Part shown: piece after piece, positions 22,086 through 31,977 of the stretch
Numbering within the stretch: the first letter of the stretch is position 1
How the letters are laid out: the number at the start of each line of letters is the position of its first letter
Source of the DNA: an uncultured Lachnospiraceae bacterium
Lineage (GTDB): Bacteria; Bacillota; Clostridia; Lachnospirales; Lachnospiraceae
Length of the DNA: 63,587 nucleotides
NCBI GenBank assembly: GCA_902767135.1
Contig: CACXGE010000023.1
Location: 1 to 63,587 of the forward strand
Direction: 5' to 3'
The notes under the pieces: generated by a model
What the model was told of the DNA's origin: nothing
Databases searched by the model: none
Seen by the model: the letters and a program-made list of their open reading frames with translations, nothing else
Position numbers and translations under genes: made by a program

Positions 22086-25000
22086 TTACTGTTTTACTTT
22101 TATCGAACGAACCGCCGAGTAATTACCATATATCTTTTTGCCGTTTACAACAGTGTAGCTTCTGACTCTGTAGTAATAGCGTACTCCCGGAATCAACTTT
22201 TTAACAGTGACCCTTGTAGTTTTATTGGATTTTATCACCTTTCTTTTTTTGTCTACCACAAATCCTTTATCTTGTGCATATTCCACCACATATCCCGTGC
22301 ATTCCGAACGCTTTGTCCAGTTGATTGTCACCGTTTTGTTTTTGGTAGAAAGTTTCTTAATGGAAGCTGTTCTAGGATAAATTACAAACCTCTTCTTAAT
22401 AGTGCCAGCATAATTATTTTTTCCTGTAATCTGAAGGGTTGCCTGCCCGACTTTCTTGTTACTCTTTAATGTCTTTGTATAATCCTTTCCCGAAAATAAT
22501 ATTTTCCCATCCAAAATTATCAATAAATATGGATTTCTGGCTTTTCCAGTGTATTTGTATCTTGTACTCATAGTTACTTTAGAATTTTTCAAGCTTTTAG
22601 GAGTGATGGTAAATTTCAAACACTTCACACCACCAAAATTTCCTACTCCTTCTATCTGGATTTCACCAGTGCCGGCATCTTTATTGTTGTAATATCTGAC
22701 AATATAATCCTGATTTTTTTTCAAAATCACAGGGAAATCCTCTGATGTACTGACTTCTTGTAAGTCTTTTGGGGTATCTGCTGTTACAACTGTTGTATCC
22801 TTAAAAGCAACCGTTACCTCTGGTTCAATGGCTTCCTCTGTATACTCAAAGGTTTCCTGATATGAGACTTCTAAATCCTCTACGTTCTTTTTCTTGATTT
22901 CGAATTCAACCGTTCTGTAGCTGGTATAATTCCCCAGTCCCTCAATAAATATTGTTGCTATCCCTACATTTAGATTATCTTTATAGGCAATCTTGTAATC
23001 CTTTCCTTCTTCTAACGTGTGACCGTAACTTGTCAAAACAACTTCTGGTATTATCTCCTTACCATTATAAACTTTAGCCGGGATATCTGCCACATCCACC
23101 CATCTGATTTCTCTTGGCTCTATCTCAAATTCTAAAACACGCTCACCTGTGTAGTTTCCAATCCCTATTACTTTCGCACACGCCTTTCCCTGATTCACAT
23201 TATTTTCATAAATAACTTTATAATCACGGCCAGCATATACGGTTAATGGCGCATCTGTAACAAAGACATCCGGCATTACCTGGTTTCCTGTATAGACCTG
23301 AGTGGGAATTTCTTCTATTTGGAAATTTTCAATTTTTCTTGGCAGAATACTATATTCCCATGTGTATTCCCCCGAAAAATCTCCTCTACCTTTGACCACA
23401 ATTTTACCTTTTCCGGCATTCACGTTATCTAGATACTCTAATATATAATCCCTATCTTCCTCCAGATTATATTCCCCTAACGATAGTACAACCTCCGGCT
23501 CTTTTTTTTCTCCATCGTACAAAAATTCTTTTTCATACGTTGCTTTTACTTTTTTTATAGGGCATTGTAAAACACTGTATTCTAATGTCTGAGTTCCTGT
23601 ATAATTTCCTTTCCCAGTAATGATAACTTTAGCTTTTCCCACTTCCACATTATCCCGGTAAGATACCTGGTAATCTGTTCCTTCCGTTAGCACCGTATTA
23701 TCGTGGCTTAATCTTATTGTTTGTGATGTTTCCTTCCCATTATAGTAAACATCTTTTACCCCTTCAATTTCTACATTTTCCAAATTTCTCGGCACAATTT
23801 TAAAACTGGTGTTAATAATGCCTGAATAATTTCCCTGTAAAATCACCTCAACCTTTCCACTTCCCAACTCAGTGTTTGCAGAGAAAGCCAAAGAATAATC
23901 CGTGCCGTGAACCAAACGTTTCTCACCGTCAAATACTTTGATTTCAGGTTTTATTTCTCTCGCAGTATACTCCTGGGATGCAATAACATCCACCGAAACA
24001 TAATCTTTATTTTTCACATTTATTACAAAGGACTTTTCTATGGTTCCTTTGTAATTTCCAATTCCCAAAATAAATACTTTTGCTGTTCCCGCATTCACAT
24101 TATTTTCATAACTTACCTGATAGTCCTGGTCTTTCACCAACGCATAATCTAACTCTGTATCATACACCGACACAGCAGGAGTATGGGCTTCTCCAGAATA
24201 AAGAGTGTCAGAGATATCATCCACCTGAAAATTGGTAATTGGTCGTGGCTCGATTACAAAAGTTTCTACTGCTTCTTTGCCATAATTTCCCATCCCCTTA
24301 ATATTAATCTTTGCAATACCTGCATTCACATTGTCTTCGTAAGTAAATGTATAGTCTATATTGTTCTGTAACACAGTGGTGCCATCCTCTAAAATCACAT
24401 CCGGTGTCATCGGCTGGCCGGTATAAACCATGTTTGAAATTGGTTTCATCACCACTTTACCTATATGCTTTGGCTCAATATTGAAGTATCTCACGGTACT
24501 TCCTGTGTAGTTTCCCTTTCCGATTATTTCCACTTTTGCCTGTCCAATTTTAAAATTATCACTATAATTTGCCGTATAATCCGTTCCGTATTTTAAATCA
24601 TTTTCCCCGTATGATAAATTCAATTTTGGCGTTACCGCACTGCCTGTATATACTTGACTATGTATTTCTTCAATTTCAATATCTGCTATATTCATGGGAA
24701 CAATTTTAAAGCTTTTTGTTATTGTTCCATCATAAATCCCCAAACCTTTTAATTTAACAGTTGCCGTACCAGCATTCAAATGATTCAGATACTGTACTTC
24801 ATAGTCAACAGATTCTTTCATCTGGGTTACTCCATCTAAAACCCTTAGCTGTGGTGTAATTGCACTACCGGTATATACCTGCTCTTTGATTGTCTCCACA
24901 TTTACTGAAGTCATTTCCTTGAAGCTTCCTCTGGTTTCAATTCCAAATTCTACTGTTTCTCCCTCTCTGACCTCATATTTATAGCTGGCTGTATATGCTA

Positions 25001-26252
25001 CATCCACAAATCTTAAAAGACCTTTTTCATCCATTGTCGCATTTGTCAGTTGGGATACCTTTTCTAAATCAAAAAGATTATTCTGGCCTAAATCTACAAT
25101 GGGCGAATCCACAATTCTTTTATTACTTTCGCAATACAATTCTGTCAACGCTGAATTTTGAGAAACATCAAGATACAGCAGGTTATTATTGTTTACATTC
25201 AACACCGTTAGCTGCTTATTGTTTCTTACGTCCAGTTGGGTTAATTTATTATCTTTACAATTTAATGTATTTAAGGGAGTGGATTTTTGTAAATTCAACT
25301 CTGAAATCTGGTTGTTATTACATTTTACATACTGAAGTCTCTCGCAACCGCTTAGATTCAGCACCGACATATTATTATCATTACACTCCAGTTTTTTCAA
25401 CTGCTTATTATTCTGCACTTCCAGGCTGACTATTTTATTTTCTGCGCAGTATAATTCTTCTAATGCCTCATTATTTTTCACATTTAAAGCATCCAGACTG
25501 CATTGGTTACATGTCAGCACTTTCAGCTTGCGATTATTTTGAACATCCAACGTGGTAAGATCCGGATTATAGCTACAATTCAAAGTGGTTAATTCTTTCA
25601 TAAACTGTACTTGAAGTTCGTTGAGAAAATTTCCATTACAATTTAACTCCTTTAATTTGTAACACTCAATAATGTCTAACTGAACCATTACATTTTTACT
25701 ACAATCCAAAGTAGTCAAATTGGTGTTTTTACTCAAATCCAAAGAGGAAATATTATTCCCTTGGCATTCCAGCCTGGTTAATTTTGTATTGCTGCTTAAA
25801 TCCATAGAAGCAATTTGATTCTCCGCGCAGAACAGGGTTTCCAGATTTTTAAAATTTTCTATTCCCTCTAGAGAATGAATAGATTTTGAAGTCACATCGA
25901 TAATTCTGACACTGTTTACCTCATTATCTGTCATATATCCATTGCCATCTGGATCATAAGCTGTCTTTAAGTATTCTACAAAGTTAGGATCTAATACCAG
26001 ATCTTCAATTTTCGTGCCAGGTATTGGTGTAGTAGCTGTCACTGTATTTGCTGGTGTGACTGTGCCTGAAGGTGTAACATCAGCATTACCCATTAACGGC
26101 ACATCCGTCACTTCTACCTCTATTCCTACTTCTTTTGGTATCACCGTTTCTCTGTCATCTGCTTCCATGGCATTTCCAGTGGTAACGCTGGTCAAAAAAA
26201 TAATTCCGGCCATTGCAGCTGCCAGAAATCTTTTTATATATTGCTTTTTCAT
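22086..26252 (-). CDS. Large secreted leucine-rich-repeat protein with 11 Ig-like repeats
   Basis: A 1388-residue protein with a signal peptide (IKRFLAAAMAGIIFLTSVTT) from the ATG at 26252. An EF-hand-like segment (DPDGNGYMTDNE) precedes about 15 internalin-like leucine-rich repeats (pattern L..L.C..N.L..LD...N). Then come 11 copies of an about 80-residue repeat of the kind YTG..[IV].P.[VL]...[LV].{6}DY...Y..N...G.A.V.I.G.GNYTG. A fibronectin-III-like domain closes the chain (RVTVKKLIPGVRYYYRVRSY). No LPxTG or SLH anchor is seen. Likely a surface or secreted binding protein; the ligand is unknown. Confidence 0.9.
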   Translation of the reverse strand: MKKQYIKRFLAAAMAGIIFLTSVTTGNAMEADDRETVIPKEVGIEVEVTDVPLMGNADVTPSGTVTPANTVTATTPIPGTKIEDLVLDPNFVEYLKTAYDPDGNGYMTDNEVNSVRIIDVTSKSIHSLEGIENFKNLETLFCAENQIASMDLSSNTKLTRLECQGNNISSLDLSKNTNLTTLDCSKNVMVQLDIIECYKLKELNCNGNFLNELQVQFMKELTTLNCSYNPDLTTLDVQNNRKLKVLTCNQCSLDALNVKNNEALEELYCAENKIVSLEVQNNKQLKKLECNDNNMSVLNLSGCERLQYVKCNNNQISELNLQKSTPLNTLNCKDNKLTQLDVRNNKQLTVLNVNNNNLLYLDVSQNSALTELYCESNKRIVDSPIVDLGQNNLFDLEKVSQLTNATMDEKGLLRFVDVAYTASYKYEVREGETVEFGIETRGSFKEMTSVNVETIKEQVYTGSAITPQLRVLDGVTQMKESVDYEVQYLNHLNAGTATVKLKGLGIYDGTITKSFKIVPMNIADIEIEEIHSQVYTGSAVTPKLNLSYGENDLKYGTDYTANYSDNFKIGQAKVEIIGKGNYTGSTVRYFNIEPKHIGKVVMKPISNMVYTGQPMTPDVILEDGTTVLQNNIDYTFTYEDNVNAGIAKINIKGMGNYGKEAVETFVIEPRPITNFQVDDISDTLYSGEAHTPAVSVYDTELDYALVKDQDYQVSYENNVNAGTAKVFILGIGNYKGTIEKSFVINVKNKDYVSVDVIASQEYTAREIKPEIKVFDGEKRLVHGTDYSLAFSANTELGSGKVEVILQGNYSGIINTSFKIVPRNLENVEIEGVKDVYYNGKETSQTIRLSHDNTVLTEGTDYQVSYRDNVEVGKAKVIITGKGNYTGTQTLEYSVLQCPIKKVKATYEKEFLYDGEKKEPEVVLSLGEYNLEEDRDYILEYLDNVNAGKGKIVVKGRGDFSGEYTWEYSILPRKIENFQIEEIPTQVYTGNQVMPDVFVTDAPLTVYAGRDYKVIYENNVNQGKACAKVIGIGNYTGERVLEFEIEPREIRWVDVADIPAKVYNGKEIIPEVVLTSYGHTLEEGKDYKIAYKDNLNVGIATIFIEGLGNYTSYRTVEFEIKKKNVEDLEVSYQETFEYTEEAIEPEVTVAFKDTTVVTADTPKDLQEVSTSEDFPVILKKNQDYIVRYYNNKDAGTGEIQIEGVGNFGGVKCLKFTITPKSLKNSKVTMSTRYKYTGKARNPYLLIILDGKILFSGKDYTKTLKSNKKVGQATLQITGKNNYAGTIKKRFVIYPRTASIKKLSTKNKTVTINWTKRSECTGYVVEYAQDKGFVVDKKRKVIKSNKTTRVTVKKLIPGVRYYYRVRSYTVVNGKKIYGNYSAVRSIKVKQ

Positions 26253-26291
26253 AATATCCTTCCCCTTTCCGCATCCCAAATCATTTTTATG

Positions 26292-26305
26292 GTAACAGTT
26301 CAGTG
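26292..26305. repeat. Half copy of the dispersed hairpin repeat
   Basis: GGTAACAGTTCAG occurs in the leader of the leucine-rich-repeat gene and matches one arm of the dispersed hairpin, without its partner arm. Confidence 0.45.
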
Positions 26306-26374
26306 CCACAGATACCATAGCTTTATATATATATATCGGTTTTTTCTTCTAATAAGCTTAGTGTATTTTCCATG

Positions 26375-26403
26375 TTGAAAATCAATTTAATAATAGCTAT
26401 AAT
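26375..26403 (+). promoter_or_regulatory. SigmaA promoter of a small rightward gene
   Basis: TTGAAA (26375-26380), 17 bp, TATAAT (26398-26403). The gene starts 43 bp downstream. Confidence 0.8.
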
Positions 26404-26445
26404 GTGATTGTATGGTATAAAAAAAGAAAAAGAAAGGTGAATACT

Positions 26446-26718
26446 ATGGAATTATCACAGAAAGACAAAGAAAACATCTTATTGCGTGTCAACCAGTATG
26501 CGGATCAGGTCCTTCCTGAAAAAGATCCTTCAAAAGTACCTATTCGTGTACAATTAGAAAAATTAAAACCGGAAATGGAAAAATTGGCAACTGAGTACCA
26601 AATGACCATAGAGGATATTTTTATCACCTACATGGACATGAACACGGACACTGTTGCTAAGGCTGAAGCCAAATTACAGACAGATTTAAACCTTGACACT
26701 GTTGATTTTACCCTTTAA
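26446..26718 (+). CDS. Small conserved acidic protein
   Basis: A 90-residue soluble protein (MELSQKDKENILLRVNQYAD) from the ATG at 26446 with AGAAAGGTG upstream. It is helical and acidic, with a TIEDIFITYMDMNTDTVAK middle. No family is recognised. It stands alone with its own promoter and terminator, between two leftward genes. Abundant expression is likely from promoter quality. Confidence 0.75.
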   Translation: MELSQKDKENILLRVNQYADQVLPEKDPSKVPIRVQLEKLKPEMEKLATEYQMTIEDIFITYMDMNTDTVAKAEAKLQTDLNLDTVDFTL

Positions 26719-26756
26719 AAAAACGCCCTGCTTCCATAGAAGCGGGCGTTTTCTTT
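26719..26756 (+). terminator. Terminator of the small acidic protein gene
   Basis: AAAACGCCC-t-GCTTC pairs with GAAGC-GGGCGTTTT, followed by CTTT. It begins one base after the stop codon. Confidence 0.9.
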
Positions 26757-26822
26757 ACTGAATATTTAACTATTTTGTATCTGGTATCTGTTCCGTACCA
26801 CAGACATTTACCCTTTTCCAAC

Positions 26823-26852
26823 GTAACAGTCAGCCATAGGCTGAACTGTTAC
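26823..26852. repeat. Dispersed hairpin repeat, copy 2
   Basis: GTAACAGTCAGCC and GGCTGAACTGTTAC around ATA (one base shorter than the other copies). The stop codon of the chemoreceptor gene (26849-26851) lies inside the repeat, so this copy may act as its 3' end hairpin. Confidence 0.85.
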
Positions 26853-29194
26853 GTTTCAACTTTAAACCGACTGATTGCCTCTTGCAATTCTGATGCATTT
26901 TCTCCTAATCCTAAGGCCGCCTGGTTTAGGCAATTGGCCGCTTGAAGTTGATTGTCCGCTGCCGACTGTACTTCTGCCGAAGCTGCTGCTGTCTCTGTCA
27001 AGCCAGCTGAAATATTCTGAATCGCATGTAAGGTTACATCCTTTGCCTGTTCGATGCTTTCCACTCCACTGCCAATTTCCTCAATACTTTCCGTAAGTCC
27101 TTCTACCTGTTTTCCAATCACCTGGAATACCTGCACTGTCTCTTTCAAGGACTCTTCCTGAGATGTGACAATTTCTTCTGCTTCTCTGGCGTTTTTTACA
27201 GTTTCCTGGGTACTGGATTGTATCCCTTCTATAATTTTTTCAATCTGATGGGATGCCTCCATGGACTGTTCTGCCAATTTTCTAATTTCCTGTGCAACCA
27301 CTGCAAATCCTTTGCCTGATTCCCCTGCCCTGGCCGCCTCAATAGATGCATTCAGAGAAAGCAGATTGGTCTGAGTGGCAATTTCATTGATTGTTTCTGT
27401 AATACCTCCAATAGACTTTGATGCACTCTGAAGATCTTGAATATTATCAATGACTGTTTTGGTAATTTCTGTAGTAGCTTTTGCCTTCTGATTTAATTCT
27501 TCAATTGTGTCAATACCTGAATTCACCGTGTTTTTGGTTGTTTCTGCAAACTCTGAAATTCGATTGGTTCCGCTATTAACATATTGGATTTTTTCAGAAA
27601 GTCCCTCCATCTTCTTCAGACAATTTTCCGCATCATGGGCCTGTTCTGTTATCCCAACTTCAATGTGTTCAATGGCTTGGTTAATACTCTCTGCTGAATC
27701 CACAAACTGTTCCGATGCTGCTGCCACCGAGGTTGCCGAATCTGTTACTTTTAGAGCCACATTTGCCGATTTTCCAATTAAGTTTTTAAAACTTCCTATC
27801 ATGTCAGTAATATGTTGATTTAATTTTCCAAACTCATCCTTCTTACGTGTAACAGCTTTTACTGTTAAATCTCCAGATGCTGCCTCCTGTAAAGTAACAT
27901 TAATCTGTTTGATTTCTCCACCAAAACTTTTTGCCAGAATCATGCCCACAACAATGGCCATAATCATAGCTATAATCACAGTAATAATTGTCATGTTTTT
28001 AATATTGGACACCTGTTCCATAGTTACCTTTTCCGGAATAGCCAAAGCCAGCATACTTTGTGTATCCCCAATATTTGCACTGACAAACATATACTCTTCG
28101 CCGTCGAGTTTGATTTCCTTGTTGGTCACTTCCCCCTGAGCCAACAGTGCTTCCTCGTAAAGCTCTGTACCATAAAACACGGTTTCTTCCCGCTGACCCT
28201 CAGCACCCAACTCTCGTCCATCCGGAGTGATAAATACAAAAATTGCCCCTTCTGGAAGTTCCATATTTGAGATGATTTTCTGAATGGATTCCATCCTTAT
28301 ATCCATAGTAGCAATACCTACAGGCTTCATTCGATTACTTATAATCGCTCTGCTTACTGTAATTGCATAATCTGACGAATCTGTCTTCAGCTTCTGGTCA
28401 ATAAATTCATGATATCCTGTCCATACACTCTTTCCTTTCGCTTCTATGATTTTCTGCGCTTCCTCTGTCTTGGCCCACTCTTCATAATCCCCTGACGAAA
28501 AGCTGCCTTCTGTGCTCAGACTGTTACCATAGGACGCCACCACATTGACCATATAAATATTTTCATCTGAAAGGGTATTCCCCTTTAATGTTTTCTGAAT
28601 CGTAGCAAAGTTGCTAGCCTCATCCGCCGCTTTTTTACTAAATTTACCACTGTAGTAATCCACTAGGACGGTGTCATTGGTAAACTCCTGCAGCTTATTA
28701 TTTAGATTAGACAGCAACAATGTACAATACTCTCCTGCCTTCTGCACCGTATTTACCATGGACTCTTTGTAACTTGATATAATCGTCTTTGATGCCCTTT
28801 GGTAAGATGATACTCCCAGGAATACAATAAGGACAACAGGAATCATAAATGCCAGTGTCAGTTTTACACGAATGGTAAATATCCTTGCCAGAATTGGATG
28901 GCTGTCAACAAAGTGATCAAACTTCTTACTAATATTGCCCGGTTTTTCTGGTTTCATCTTTTTCCCAAAATTGGGCATTTTCCAAAATTTCCAAAATTTC
29001 CAATTGACTTTCGAATTTGACATCTTTTCCGAATTCAGCACTTTCCCAGAATTCGTCTTTTTTCCCCGATTTCGTGTTTTCCAAAATTTCGGCTTGTTTC
29101 CAGGATTCGTCTCTTTTTCCAGCTCCGCTCTCTCTTTCGGCTTTGCTTTTTTTCCTAATCCTATTGGTATCTTTTTAAGACCTCCACCTTTCAT
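26849..29194 (-). CDS. Methyl-accepting chemotaxis protein with a long basic N-terminus
   Basis: A 781-residue transducer. The ATG at 29194 is preferred over a GTG at 29203 on ribosome-binding spacing. Order: about 105 residues of Lys/Asn/Phe/Trp-rich cytoplasmic sequence, TM1 ([20 protein letters not shown]), an extracellular Cache-like sensor (about 135-390), TM2 ([18 protein letters not shown]), HAMP, and the signalling hairpin with [20 protein letters not shown]. The hairpin tip shows that it couples to CheA/CheW. The ligand cannot be read from sequence. Usual receptors begin at TM1, so the extension is abnormal. Confidence 0.95.
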   Translation of the reverse strand: MKGGGLKKIPIGLGKKAKPKERAELEKETNPGNKPKFWKTRNRGKKTNSGKVLNSEKMSNSKVNWKFWKFWKMPNFGKKMKPEKPGNISKKFDHFVDSHPILARIFTIRVKLTLAFMIPVVLIVFLGVSSYQRASKTIISSYKESMVNTVQKAGEYCTLLLSNLNNKLQEFTNDTVLVDYYSGKFSKKAADEASNFATIQKTLKGNTLSDENIYMVNVVASYGNSLSTEGSFSSGDYEEWAKTEEAQKIIEAKGKSVWTGYHEFIDQKLKTDSSDYAITVSRAIISNRMKPVGIATMDIRMESIQKIISNMELPEGAIFVFITPDGRELGAEGQREETVFYGTELYEEALLAQGEVTNKEIKLDGEEYMFVSANIGDTQSMLALAIPEKVTMEQVSNIKNMTIITVIIAMIMAIVVGMILAKSFGGEIKQINVTLQEAASGDLTVKAVTRKKDEFGKLNQHITDMIGSFKNLIGKSANVALKVTDSATSVAAASEQFVDSAESINQAIEHIEVGITEQAHDAENCLKKMEGLSEKIQYVNSGTNRISEFAETTKNTVNSGIDTIEELNQKAKATTEITKTVIDNIQDLQSASKSIGGITETINEIATQTNLLSLNASIEAARAGESGKGFAVVAQEIRKLAEQSMEASHQIEKIIEGIQSSTQETVKNAREAEEIVTSQEESLKETVQVFQVIGKQVEGLTESIEEIGSGVESIEQAKDVTLHAIQNISAGLTETAAASAEVQSAADNQLQAANCLNQAALGLGENASELQEAISRFKVET

Positions 29195-29325
29195 ATCTGT
29201 CACCTACCTTTTTCTATCAGCGTCCCCCTTTTCTTCCCTCCGTTTATCTAATATTACTTTACAACTTATTATACCATTTGTATAAGTTTTTTACAATAAG
29301 AACTTTTGCTTTGTGCAAAAATACA

Positions 29326-29356
29326 GTAACAGTTCAGCCATAGGCTAAACTGTTAC
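29326..29356. repeat. Dispersed hairpin repeat, copy 3
   Basis: GTAACAGTTCAGCC, loop ATA, GGCTAAACTGTTAC. It lies directly next to the aspS terminator, between aspS and the chemoreceptor gene. Confidence 0.9.
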
Positions 29357-29395
29357 AAAATACAACACCTGTGATAACTTATCACAGGTGTTGTA
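29355..29395 (-). terminator. Terminator of aspS
   Basis: TACAACACCTGTGATAA and TTATCACAGGTGTTGTA (29361-29395) form a near-perfect 17-bp stem. On the minus strand TTTTG follows. It is 47 bp past the aspS stop. Confidence 0.8.
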
Positions 29396-29441
29396 TAACA
29401 TAGCAGCATATTTAGTCCCTTTAATATCCCTAAAACAAACG

Positions 29442-31259
29442 TTATTCCGTCTCTAAGGTTGTTTTTTCATCTTTTTCATCTATTGAAATAGCTATTGCTA
29501 ATTCTTCCAACTGTTTTTCATCTACTACATCCGGTGCATTTGTCATCAGGCAGGAAGCATCTTTTACTTTAGGGAAGGCAATCACCTCACGAATACTGTC
29601 TGCCCCTGTCATAAGCATGACAAGACGGTCAAATCCATATGCTAATCCTGCGTGTGGTGGAACACCATACTTAAACGCATTTAACAAAAATCCAAATCTT
29701 TCTTCTGACTGTTCTGGTGTGAATCCAAGAATTTCAAACATCTTAGCTTGAATATCATTCTGGAAGATACGCACACTTCCTCCGCCAATTTCCGTACCGT
29801 TCAACACAATATCATAGGCTTTTGCACGTACTTCACCTGGTGCTGAATCCAGCTTGTCCAAATCTTCTTCCATCGGCATAGTAAACGGATGATGCATAGC
29901 TACATATCTGTTCTGCTCCTCAGACCACTCTAATAAAGGAAATTCTGTTACCCACAAGAAATTAAACTGATTTTTGTCAAGTAAGTCTAGATTTCTGGCA
30001 ATTTCCAGACGAAGATTCCCCAACACATCCCATACCACCTGATTTTTGTCTGCGGCAAAGAATAGTAAATCCCCTGGTTTTCCTTCCATGCGTTCTACAA
30101 TGGCTGCAAGTTCTTCTTCCGACATAAACTTAGCAAAAGAAGACTTATAACTTCCATCTTCATTGATGGAAAGATATGCCAATCCCTTTGCTCCGTATTC
30201 CTTTGCAAAATTTACCAAAGCATCAATTTTCTTTCTTGGCATGGAACCTTGCCCATTTGCATTGATACCTCGAACACTACCACCGTTCTCCAATGCTGAC
30301 GTAAACACTCCAAATCCGCATCCTTTTACCAAATCCGATATATCCTTTAATTCCATGCCAAATCTGGTATCCGGCTTATCAGAGCCAAATCTATCCATTG
30401 CCTCCTGCCAAGTCATTCTCTGAATCGGCAACTGTACATCAACTCCAATGGCTTCCTTAAACACCTTTTTTAATAATCTTTCGTTCACTTCAATTACATC
30501 ATCGATATCAACAAAAGACAGTTCCATATCAATCTGTGTAAATTCCGGCTGTCTGTCTGCTCTCAAATCTTCATCACGGAAGCATCTTGCAATCTGGAAA
30601 TATCTGTCGTAGCCTGAACACATCAATAACTGTTTAAACAGCTGTGGGGACTGTGGCAGTGCATAAAAATTTCCTGGATGGACACGACTAGGAACCAGAT
30701 AATCTCTTGCTCCTTCTGGTGTTGACTTAATCAACATAGGAGTCTCAACCTCCAAGAAACCTTCTTCTGCAAGGAAATTTCGTACTGTAGTTGCCACCTT
30801 ACTGCGAAGCATTAAATTTCTTTGGATATCAGGTCTTCTCAAATCCAGATAACGGTACTTCAAACGAATATCCTCTTTTGTCTTGCTATCCTCTTCGATT
30901 GGAAATGGAGGAGTTTGCGCTTCCGAAAGAATACGAATCTCCGTTGCACGGATTTCGATTTCACCGGTGGAAAGATTCTCATTTACTGCACCGGAACGAG
31001 CTTCCACTTTACCTACCACTGCAATTACAAATTCGCTTCTTAGCTTTTCTGCCTTTGCAAAACCTTCTGACTTTACATCGCTTTCTTCAAAAATAATCTG
31101 CATAATTCCAGAGCGGTCACGTAAATCCACAAAAATAATCCCGCCCTTGTTTCTGCTTTTTTGTACCCATCCCATCAAGGTAACGGTACTTCCAATTTCC
31201 CTCTTTGTCACTTCGGCACAACGATGTGTTCTTTTTAGGCCTTTCATTGTTTCTGCCAT
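29442..31259 (-). CDS. aspS: Aspartyl-tRNA synthetase
   Basis: A 605-residue bacterial-type AspRS from the ATG at 31259, which has GGAGG 8 bp upstream (a GTG/ATG run up to 31283 is less well placed). The N-terminal OB anticodon domain (VTLMGWVQKSRNKGGIIFVD) leads to the class II core. Motif 2 is in FRDEDLRADRQPEFTQIDME, the GAD insert lies at about 300-420, and motif 3 is GLAYGFDRLVMLM. It charges tRNA-Asp. It ends the leftward block that starts at rpsO. Confidence 0.98.
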   Translation of the reverse strand: MAETMKGLKRTHRCAEVTKREIGSTVTLMGWVQKSRNKGGIIFVDLRDRSGIMQIIFEESDVKSEGFAKAEKLRSEFVIAVVGKVEARSGAVNENLSTGEIEIRATEIRILSEAQTPPFPIEEDSKTKEDIRLKYRYLDLRRPDIQRNLMLRSKVATTVRNFLAEEGFLEVETPMLIKSTPEGARDYLVPSRVHPGNFYALPQSPQLFKQLLMCSGYDRYFQIARCFRDEDLRADRQPEFTQIDMELSFVDIDDVIEVNERLLKKVFKEAIGVDVQLPIQRMTWQEAMDRFGSDKPDTRFGMELKDISDLVKGCGFGVFTSALENGGSVRGINANGQGSMPRKKIDALVNFAKEYGAKGLAYLSINEDGSYKSSFAKFMSEEELAAIVERMEGKPGDLLFFAADKNQVVWDVLGNLRLEIARNLDLLDKNQFNFLWVTEFPLLEWSEEQNRYVAMHHPFTMPMEEDLDKLDSAPGEVRAKAYDIVLNGTEIGGGSVRIFQNDIQAKMFEILGFTPEQSEERFGFLLNAFKYGVPPHAGLAYGFDRLVMLMTGADSIREVIAFPKVKDASCLMTNAPDVVDEKQLEELAIAISIDEKDEKTTLETE

Positions 31260-31350
31260 GTTTTCATCCTCCATATCATCCATTACTTGTATCTGTTCAA
31301 AACCACGAAACAGCTACCATCACATTTTTACCTTTTAACATATGTTTAAT

Positions 31351-31977
31351 CTATTCGGTTAATTTCAACTGTCTTTCTTCCATGATACTATCCATGGAAC
31401 CGCTGCATATCATACTCTGGAATGCCAAAAATATCCTCATATCAAAATCTTTAAACTGCTCCGCCATCAGCTCCATAGCAGTATCTTTATCAAAAGCTTT
31501 ACGATAAGGTCTATCGGAGGTAAGAGCTGCAAACACATCACAAACCCTTACAATTCTGGCACCATATGGTATTTCCTCCCCCTTTAGATTGTTCGGATAA
31601 CCGGAACCATCATAGTTCTCATGATGATACCTTACGGTTTCCAAAACAAATTGGGAATACTCCCTGTCACGTAGGATTTCGTATCCTACTTCCGGATGCA
31701 GATGCAGATATTTATTGGATTCGATTTTCAGCAAATCCTTTGCTCGCCCATACAGATAAGAACTTAATTTCATTTTTCCAATATCATGTACTATGCCTGC
31801 GTTTGCCAGTTCCTGACACACATGCTGGGATTCTCCTAATTCTTTCCCTAAATAATATGCCAAGTTGCTGACCACCACGGCGTGCTCTAACCCTTCTTTC
31901 AAATCACCTACAACAATTTCATCTTCTGGATTCGTATTTTCCTGTTCAACATAATCCTCCACAAATTTGAGAGTCAT
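31351..31977 (-). CDS. HD-GYP domain protein
   Basis: A 208-residue protein that is almost entirely one HD-GYP domain. HDIGK supplies the metal ligands, HHENYDGSGYP holds the GYP signature (DGSGYP), and RIVRVCDVFAALTSDRPYR is the second signature. Such proteins hydrolyse cyclic di-GMP or similar dinucleotides. There is no sensor domain. It overlaps the end of hemZ by 32 bp, so it is translated with it. A link between nucleotide signalling and this housekeeping block is not obvious. Confidence 0.9.
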   Translation of the reverse strand: MTLKFVEDYVEQENTNPEDEIVVGDLKEGLEHAVVVSNLAYYLGKELGESQHVCQELANAGIVHDIGKMKLSSYLYGRAKDLLKIESNKYLHLHPEVGYEILRDREYSQFVLETVRYHHENYDGSGYPNNLKGEEIPYGARIVRVCDVFAALTSDRPYRKAFDKDTAMELMAEQFKDFDMRIFLAFQSMICSGSMDSIMEERQLKLTE

